From Pseudomonadota bacterium (GTDB lineage Bacteria > Pseudomonadota > Alphaproteobacteria > Rhodospirillales > 2-02-FULL-58-16), in NCBI GenBank assembly GCA_022572335.1, contig JACZWD010000054.1:1-13261 (forward strand): a stretch of DNA of 13,261 nucleotides. The letters are read 5' to 3'. Positions within the stretch are counted from its first letter, which is position 1, and every line of letters starts with the position of its first letter. Below the pieces are notes generated by a model. It did no database searches. It saw only the letters and a list, made by a program, of their open reading frames with translations, and was not told where the DNA came from. Positions 6,813 to 13,261 of this stretch are shown here, one piece after another. A program made the translations under genes and the position numbers.

Positions 6813-6826
6813 TAACATATTGTTGA
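6812..6826. promoter_or_regulatory. CtrA-like binding box upstream of ctrA (autoregulation)
   Basis: The plus strand reads TTAA-N7-TTGA, one mismatch from TTAA-N7-TTAA. The left half-site read on the minus strand (6815-6808) is TTAACCAT, a strong CtrA half-site form. It ends 21 bases before the ctrA ATG and overlaps the predicted -10 and transcription start, so binding could repress that promoter or activate a second one. Autoregulation by CtrA is well known in related bacteria; here it is inferred from the motif. Confidence 0.6.
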
Positions 6827-6847
6827 CACAGACGTCGGTGCTCAGCC

Positions 6848-7555
6848 ATGCGCGTACTTCTCGTCGAAGACGACCCGACGACGGCGCAAAGCGTCGCAAT
6901 GATGCTCAGATCGGAGGGGATGGTCGTCGATGCGACCGAGTTCGGCGAAGACGGCCTGGAAATCGGCAAGCTGTACGATTACGACATCATCGTCCTTGAC
7001 CTGATGCTTCCCGACATCGACGGCCTCGAGGTGTTGCGGCGCCTTCGCGACGCCCGGGTGGACACCCCGGTGCTGATCCTTTCCGGCCTCACGGAACTGG
7101 AGCATAAGGTCAAGGGGCTGGGCATCGGGGCCGACGACTACCTGACAAAGCCCTTTGACAAGGCCGAGCTGCTGGCGCGCATCCAGGCCATTGTGCGGCG
7201 CTCGAAGGGCCATTCCCAGTCCGTCATCCGGACCGGCAAGCTGAGCGTCAACCTGGACGCCCACGTGGTCGAGGTGGACTCCCGGCCCATCCACCTGACG
7301 GGCAAGGAATACGGCATCCTGGAGCTGCTCAGCCTGCGCAAGGGCACGACGCTGACCAAGGAGATGTTCCTCAACCACCTCTACGGGGGCATGGACGAGC
7401 CCGAACTGAAGATCATCGACGTCTTCATCTGCAAGCTGCGCAAGAAACTGGTGGCCGCCACGGGCGGCGACAACTACATCGAGACCGTCTGGGGCCGGGG
7501 CTACGTTTTGCGCGACCCGGAAAGCGAAAAGGAGCACGCGCAGGCCGAGGCCTAG
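6848..7555 (+). CDS. ctrA: Cell-cycle response regulator CtrA
   Basis: CtrA is an OmpR-family DNA-binding response regulator that, when phosphorylated through the CckA-ChpT relay, controls cell-cycle and motility genes. The 235-residue protein has acidic residues E7, D8 and D9, phospho-acceptor Asp51 in VLDLMLPD, and Lys101 in YLTKPF, followed by a winged-helix domain. The stretch HLTGKEYGILELLSLRKGTTLTKEM and the segment MDEPELKIIDVFICKLRKKL are near-identical to what I recall of Caulobacter CtrA, so the call is specific rather than just family level. The tail ends in Glu-Ala, not the Ala-Ala that makes Caulobacter CtrA a ClpXP substrate. It converges on the ybdK-like gene with 9 bases between the two TAG stops and no terminator in the gap. 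Confidence 0.97.
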   Translation: MRVLLVEDDPTTAQSVAMMLRSEGMVVDATEFGEDGLEIGKLYDYDIIVLDLMLPDIDGLEVLRRLRDARVDTPVLILSGLTELEHKVKGLGIGADDYLTKPFDKAELLARIQAIVRRSKGHSQSVIRTGKLSVNLDAHVVEVDSRPIHLTGKEYGILELLSLRKGTTLTKEMFLNHLYGGMDEPELKIIDVFICKLRKKLVAATGGDNYIETVWGRGYVLRDPESEKEHAQAEA

Positions 7556-7564
7556 TGGCCTGCC

Positions 7565-8701
7565 CTAGAGCCCCCGTACCGTTTCCTCTATCAGCATGTC
7601 GACCACGGCGGCCAGCGCCTCGTCCCGGCTGGCGCCGGCATTCACGGCGTCCGCGTACGTGGTGAGTTGGCGGTGGGCGCTGGTGCCGCGCTTGATAATT
7701 TCGCGGCAATGCCCGACCTCGGTCAAACAGCCCAACGCCGTGGCGTCCTCGTGGATCAATTCCAGGAGCTCGTCCACGAGTTCCGCGAAGGGCACCACCT
7801 GGCCCTTGCCGAAGTCCACCAGTCCCTCGTCGAGGCCATAGCGCTGTGCCCGCCAGCGGTTCTCGTTGATCAGCATGGCGGCGTAAATGCGCCAGCGCTG
7901 GTTGTTGCGCCTGAGCCGGAAGAGAAAACGGACGATGCAGACGAAAAGGGCGGCGATGGCCACCGCGTCTTCGAGGCGCGTGCACACGTCGGTGATGCGC
8001 ATCTCCAGGGTCGGGAACCGGGCGCTGGGGCGCACGTCCCACCACAGCATGGAAGCGTCCTTGATCAGCCCGGCGCCGGTCAGCACGTCCACGTGGCGCT
8101 GGTATTCCATGTACGAGGTGAAGCGCTCGGGCAGGCCGGTGCGCGGCAGTTCGTCGAAGACGCTGAGCCGGTACGATTTCAGCCCCGTGTCCACGCCCCG
8201 CCAGAAGGGCGACGACGTGCTCAGCGCCAACAGGTGGGGCAGGAAGTAGCCGACCTGGTTCATCAGGTCGATGCGCAGCTCGTCGTCCTCGATGCCCACG
8301 TGCACATGCATGCCGCAAATCAGCAGCCGCCGCGCCACGGCCTGCATGTCGCGGGCGAGGACGTTGTAGCGGTCCTTGTCGGTGTGCGTCTGGTCCTGCC
8401 ATTCCGAGAAGGGATGGGTGGAGGCGGCGATGGTGGCAAGGCCGTATTCGGCCGCCACGTCGGACACGGTGCGGCGCAGCCGCGCCAGGTCGTCGGCGGC
8501 CTGCTGCACGGTCTGGGAAACCCGGGTGCCCACCTCGATCTGCGATTTCAGGAACTCCGGCCGAACCAGGCCCTTGATGCGGGCCTCGCACTCTTCGAAC
8601 ATGGCGGCGGGCGGATCGCCGGCCAGGTCGCGGGTGACGCGGTCGACGAGCAGGTATTCCTCCTCGATGCCGATGGTGAAGGTGGGTTCGTCGACGGGCA
8701 T
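7565..8701 (-). CDS. Carboxylate-amine ligase, YbdK / GCS2 family
   Basis: This 378-residue protein belongs to the glutamate-cysteine ligase type 2 (YbdK) group, ATP-dependent enzymes that join the gamma-carboxylate of glutamate, or a similar acid, to an amine. E. coli YbdK has weak gamma-glutamylcysteine synthetase activity; the true substrates of most members are not known. Visible family features are the N-terminal metal/ATP motif TIGIEEEYLLVD (9-20), STHPFSEW (94-101), GMHVHVGI (130-137), the segment MLWWDVRPSARFPTLEMRITD and INENRWRAQRYG. Length is typical. Its ATG directly follows the TAG of the upstream amidohydrolase gene, so the two are co-transcribed and translationally coupled. Classical GshA is a possible alternative, but the motifs fit YbdK better. 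Confidence 0.9.
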   Translation of the reverse strand: MPVDEPTFTIGIEEEYLLVDRVTRDLAGDPPAAMFEECEARIKGLVRPEFLKSQIEVGTRVSQTVQQAADDLARLRRTVSDVAAEYGLATIAASTHPFSEWQDQTHTDKDRYNVLARDMQAVARRLLICGMHVHVGIEDDELRIDLMNQVGYFLPHLLALSTSSPFWRGVDTGLKSYRLSVFDELPRTGLPERFTSYMEYQRHVDVLTGAGLIKDASMLWWDVRPSARFPTLEMRITDVCTRLEDAVAIAALFVCIVRFLFRLRRNNQRWRIYAAMLINENRWRAQRYGLDEGLVDFGKGQVVPFAELVDELLELIHEDATALGCLTEVGHCREIIKRGTSAHRQLTTYADAVNAGASRDEALAAVVDMLIEETVRGL

Positions 8702-9517
8702 CTAAAAATGTTCCACCCGGTGCAGGGATTCGCCGCCCACGAGCCCGTCCAGGACATCGCCCAGAATCCCCGCCCAGCGTTCCGTCCCCCCGGGCGTGCT
8801 CAGGTGGTCCTGGCGAATCTCGACGACGCAGTTGGGCAGGCCGGCGGCGCCCCCGTGCAGGTCGATGGAGTAGGCCACCTCGAAGCCCGAATAGGGTTTG
8901 TTGTGGCCCACGCACAGGCTTCCCCAGGCGCCGAGCTTTTCTATCAGCGGCACCGCCAGGCGCGCATCCCGGTTCCACAACAGGCCGATATCCCAGGGCC
9001 GGTCTTCGCCGTCCATGGCCGGGGTGAAGCTGTGGACCGAGACCAGTGCCGGCGCCCGGCCCCTGCGCCACAGTGCGGCGAGCGCGTTGGTTACCGCGTC
9101 GTGGTATGGCCGGAAGAACGTCTCCACCCGTTCGGCCCGTTCCCTGTCGCTCAAGTCCCGGTTGCCGGGGATGACGACGCCGTCGCTGACCTCGGGAACG
9201 GACGCCGGATCGGCGGGGTGGCGGTTGCAATCGACGACCAGGCGCGAATACCCCGCCAGCAGCGCCGGCGCGTCGAGGCGCGCGGCGAGGCGCCGGGTCA
9301 CCGCGCCGGCGCCGATGTCCCAGGCGATGTGCTCGCCCAACAGGTCCCGGGCCAAGCCCAGGGTGCCCAGCGCCGCCGGGATGGCGGGGCTGGCGTGGTC
9401 GCAGATCAAGAGGACCGGCGCCGCGCCTTCCGCGTTGAGGAATTCGAAAACGGGCGGCCCGTCCGGCCCGAGGAGGGCCGGCCCGTCCGCCAGGGGTCCG
9501 GCACCCGCATCTTTCAT
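8702..9517 (-). CDS. N-formylglutamate amidohydrolase family protein (HutG-like)
   Basis: This family hydrolyses N-formyl-L-glutamate to formate and glutamate in the five-step histidine degradation route, but many members outside hut operons have unproven substrates. The 271-residue protein shows LLICDHAS (36-43), a conserved Trp-Asp (66-67), YSRLVVDCNR (90-99), VVIPGNRDLS, SVHSFTP (160-166) and CVVEIRQD (230-237), in the order expected for the FGase fold. No other hut genes are nearby; instead it is fused as an operon to a YbdK-type ligase. I chose the ATG at 9517: the longer frame would need a TTG at 9535, and the extra six residues look unrelated. No clear Shine-Dalgarno precedes the ATG. 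Confidence 0.88.
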   Translation of the reverse strand: MKDAGAGPLADGPALLGPDGPPVFEFLNAEGAAPVLLICDHASPAIPAALGTLGLARDLLGEHIAWDIGAGAVTRRLAARLDAPALLAGYSRLVVDCNRHPADPASVPEVSDGVVIPGNRDLSDRERAERVETFFRPYHDAVTNALAALWRRGRAPALVSVHSFTPAMDGEDRPWDIGLLWNRDARLAVPLIEKLGAWGSLCVGHNKPYSGFEVAYSIDLHGGAAGLPNCVVEIRQDHLSTPGGTERWAGILGDVLDGLVGGESLHRVEHF

Positions 9518-9653
9518 GGCATGACTATAGCGCAAGACGCCGGGTCTTCGAGCGTCGATTCGGCCCCCGGCGCGCGGACCGGGCGCCCCAGCGCGGAGCC
9601 GGTTGCGGCCTGTTCTATAAAATTTTATGTAAATTTAAGTAAAGTAAAAATTA

Positions 9654-9683
9654 TTGACCCTACAGGACAAGAAAACATACAAT
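9654..9683 (+). promoter_or_regulatory. Strong sigma-70-type promoter with AT-rich upstream element
   Basis: TTGACC (9654-9659) and TACAAT (9678-9683) match the sigma-70 consensus at five of six positions each, with an 18-base spacer. The 40 bases before it (9611-9653) are almost pure A/T, like an UP element. Transcription would begin near 9690 and run into a terminator about 50 bases later, with no coding frame between. Neither neighbouring gene lies in this direction. Confidence 0.65.
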
Positions 9684-9689
9684 ACTTCG

Positions 9690-9738
9690 TTTCCTCCCCA
9701 AACTTGGGCCGTGCCCTTCGTGGCACGGCCTTTTTTTT
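9690..9738 (+). ncRNA. Candidate short regulatory RNA with anti-Shine-Dalgarno motif
   Basis: Starting at the position predicted from the promoter at 9654-9683, a transcript of about 49 nt would begin with TTTCCTCCCC (9690-9699), complementary to a Shine-Dalgarno GGGGAGG, and end in a Rho-independent terminator. CCCA (9697-9700) can pair with TGGG (9705-9708), which overlaps the first two bases of the terminator stem, so the motif could be partly sequestered. Other alphaproteobacterial sRNAs with CCUCC-containing loops are known, but I do not recognise this one as a member of a named family. No open reading frame of meaningful length is present. Existence as an RNA is inferred from promoter plus terminator; the start could be off by a few bases. 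Confidence 0.55.
9707..9738 (+). terminator. Intrinsic terminator on the plus strand
   Basis: GGCCGTGCC (9707-9715) and GGCACGGCC (9722-9730) form a perfect 9-bp stem around a six-base CTTCGT loop, followed at once by eight T residues (9731-9738). The polarity is plus strand: read on the minus strand the hairpin is preceded by A8 and followed by mixed sequence, so it should not end gyrB transcription. It is the best terminator in the window. Confidence 0.9.
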
Positions 9739-9815
9739 GTTCCTCGCCGGTATTGTGTATGGGAGGCGGCGTAGCCGCGCCCCGCGCGCCCGCCAGGAAC
9801 CCGATCGGCAGCCTG

Positions 9816-12269
<2,454 letters not shown>

Positions 12270-12271
12270 CG

Positions 12272-13261
12272 TCAATCTACCCGCACCGCCTGGGCGTCCT
12301 CGACCCGGAAAAACTGCGCCGTCCCCCGCAAGGGCGCGAAAAGGGCGGCATCGGTCCCCGTCAGCCAGGCCTGGGCGCCGAGGGCCGAGACTTCCTCGAA
12401 CAGGCCCTCGCGGTGCCGCCGGTCCAAATGGGCCGCCACCTCGTCCAACAGAAGCAGCGGAACCTGTCCCCGCTCCGCCGCCTGCATCCGGGCGTTGGCC
12501 AGGACGACGGCGATCAGAAGCGCCTTCTGCTCGCCGCTCGAGCACTGTTCGGCGGGCCGGTCCCGGGCCAGGTGCCACACCCTGAGGTCGCTTCGGTGCG
12601 GGCCGGTGGCGGCGCCGCCGCTTGCCCCGTCGGCGTCGCGTGACGCGGTCAGGCTCTCGCGGAGGCGCTCCTCGGCGGCCAGCGCCGGCCCCTCGTCGAG
12701 CCAGCTTTCGACGGTGCCGCTGACCTGGATGCCGGCGCCGGGAAAGGGTCCGGCGCCGTCGGCGCATACGGCATCGAGCCGGGCCACCGCGTCGCGTCGC
12801 GCCGCCGCCACGGCGACGCCGTTCGCCGCCATGGTTTCTTCGAGGGCGCTCAGCCAGGCCGGGTCGCGGTTCGCACCCGCCCCGCCGCGGCGCAGCAGCC
12901 GCGCCCGCTCCCTGAGGGCATGCTCATAGGCGCTGACGCGCCCGGCATGGGCCGGATCGAGGCCGTACACCAGACGGTCCAGGAAGCGCCGCCGTGGCGA
13001 GGCCCCTTCGGCAAACAGCTTGTCCATACGCGGCGTCAGCCACTGGATACTCAGGTATTCGGCCAGCACCGTCTGGCTCCGCGCCGGCTGGCCGTTGACG
13101 CGGACGGCCCGCTTTTCGGATCGCCCGCCGGACGCCGCCGGAGTCCCGCAGCCGGTGCCGATCTCGACCCGCCCCCGCGGCGTGCAAACCTGCGCCGCCA
13201 CCGCCCACGCCCGGGCGGCGGTATCGCCGTCGTCCGGCTGGGCGCCGGCCCCGCACCGGGC
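12272..13261 (-). CDS. recF: DNA replication and repair protein RecF (5' end beyond window)
   Basis: RecF is an SMC/ABC-like ATPase that helps load RecA at single-strand gaps. The 329 visible residues run from just after the expected GRGLR region to the stop; the first 50-60 residues, with the Walker A P-loop, lie beyond the right edge, and the frame is open to the last base. Visible features are DDGDTAARAWAVAAQV, VNGQPARSQTVLAEYLSIQWLTPRMDKLF and RRRFLDRLVYGLD, the ABC signature SSGEQKALLIAVVLANA, and Walker B with D-loop PLLLLDEVAAHLD. It ends two bases before gyrB, the classic recF-gyrB pairing of the dnaA-dnaN-recF-gyrB cluster. The internal GTG at 13201 is not a credible start because conserved sequence continues upstream. 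Confidence 0.95.
   Translation of the reverse strand, partial: ARCGAGAQPDDGDTAARAWAVAAQVCTPRGRVEIGTGCGTPAASGGRSEKRAVRVNGQPARSQTVLAEYLSIQWLTPRMDKLFAEGASPRRRFLDRLVYGLDPAHAGRVSAYEHALRERARLLRRGGAGANRDPAWLSALEETMAANGVAVAAARRDAVARLDAVCADGAGPFPGAGIQVSGTVESWLDEGPALAAEERLRESLTASRDADGASGGAATGPHRSDLRVWHLARDRPAEQCSSGEQKALLIAVVLANARMQAAERGQVPLLLLDEVAAHLDRRHREGLFEEVSALGAQAWLTGTDAALFAPLRGTAQFFRVEDAQAVRVD

Larger units (their letters stand above)
6662..6847. other. Divergent regulatory region between fliI and ctrA
   Basis: These 186 bases separate the TTG start of fliI (leftward) from the ATG of ctrA (rightward) and so must hold both promoters. The ctrA-proximal half is clearly richer in A and T than its surroundings. 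Two TTAA-N7-TTAA-like elements, a GANTC site and a plausible sigma-70 promoter lie here and are listed separately. A short palindrome, GGGG-ATA-CCCC (6769-6779), also lies in the middle; I assign it no function. Confidence 0.8.
9518..9815. other. Intergenic region between the amidohydrolase gene and gyrB
   Basis: This 298-base gap lies between the 5' end of the minus-strand amidohydrolase gene and the 3' end of minus-strand gyrB. Positions 9611-9655 are strikingly AT-rich compared with the rest of the window. On the plus strand a promoter, a short transcript and a terminator can be recognised (listed separately). On the minus strand a weak promoter for the amidohydrolase gene is possible (TATAGA at 9619-9614), as is a TTTA-N7-TTAA CtrA-like element (9624-9638), but chance matches are likely in such AT-rich DNA. 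A 5-bp GC stem at 9766-9778 has no T-tract on either strand; I see no intrinsic terminator for gyrB. Confidence 0.7.

Noticed and set aside
7546..7561. Terminator between ctrA and the ligase gene
   Set aside because: AGGCC/GGCCT gives only a 5-bp stem with no T-tract on either side.
9518..9535. Longer amidohydrolase start at TTG 9535
   Set aside because: An ATG six codons downstream is available and the added residues show no family similarity.
9707..9738. Hairpin as the gyrB terminator
   Set aside because: The T-tract is on the plus strand only; in the gyrB direction the stem is not followed by T residues.
12270..12767. N-terminal extension of gyrB into recF
   Set aside because: The frame is open but encodes Arg-rich shadow of recF; the conserved GyrB N-terminus starts at the ATG at 12269.

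Overview
The window looks like chromosomal core DNA from a high-GC alphaproteobacterium. It carries a clear CtrA cell-cycle/motility regulator, a GANTC (CcrM-type) methylation site in the ctrA promoter region, an flhA-flhF-flhG flagellar block, and recF next to gyrB. Together these suggest Rhodospirillales or a neighbouring order; no rRNA or other decisive marker is present, so the placement is inferred.

Layout. Positions 1-192 are non-coding and hold a long inverted repeat. Positions 193-4083 (+) are a tight flagellar operon: flhA (export gate), flhF (SRP-type GTPase) and flhG (MinD-like ATPase). Positions 4087-4730 are an odd accessory pocket: a possible 36-codon ORF, a 138-residue protein that resembles the QueF T-fold but lacks the catalytic residues, and a decayed tail of a response-regulator receiver domain with an internal stop. 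On the minus strand, fliI and fliJ (6661-4773; export ATPase and its stalk/chaperone) converge on that pocket, and both appear to start with TTG. Positions 6662-6847 are a divergent regulatory region with two CtrA-like boxes, a GANTC site and a plausible sigma-70 promoter. ctrA (+) follows and converges, with 9 bases between, on a minus-strand pair: an N-formylglutamate amidohydrolase-family gene and a YbdK-type carboxylate-amine ligase. Positions 9518-9815 are intergenic. They contain an AT-rich block, a good -35/-10 pair and a strong intrinsic terminator on the plus strand, together predicting a tiny (about 50 nt) sRNA with an anti-Shine-Dalgarno-like CCTCCCC near its 5' end. gyrB and the 3' part of recF (both minus) fill the rest; recF runs off the right edge.

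How the genes work together. FlhA, FliI and FliJ belong to the flagellar type III export machine, while FlhF and FlhG set flagellar position and number. CtrA probably controls the divergent fliIJ promoter and its own promoter, as in other alphaproteobacteria. RecF and GyrB are housekeeping replication/repair proteins. The FGase/YbdK pair is metabolic, with unknown substrates.

Most of the window is ordinary. The items that repay a second look are the candidate sRNA (9690-9738), the QueF-like pseudoenzyme (4202-4618), the receiver-domain remnant (4608-4730), the CtrA/GANTC promoter architecture (6722-6826) and the inverted repeat before flhA (29-121).
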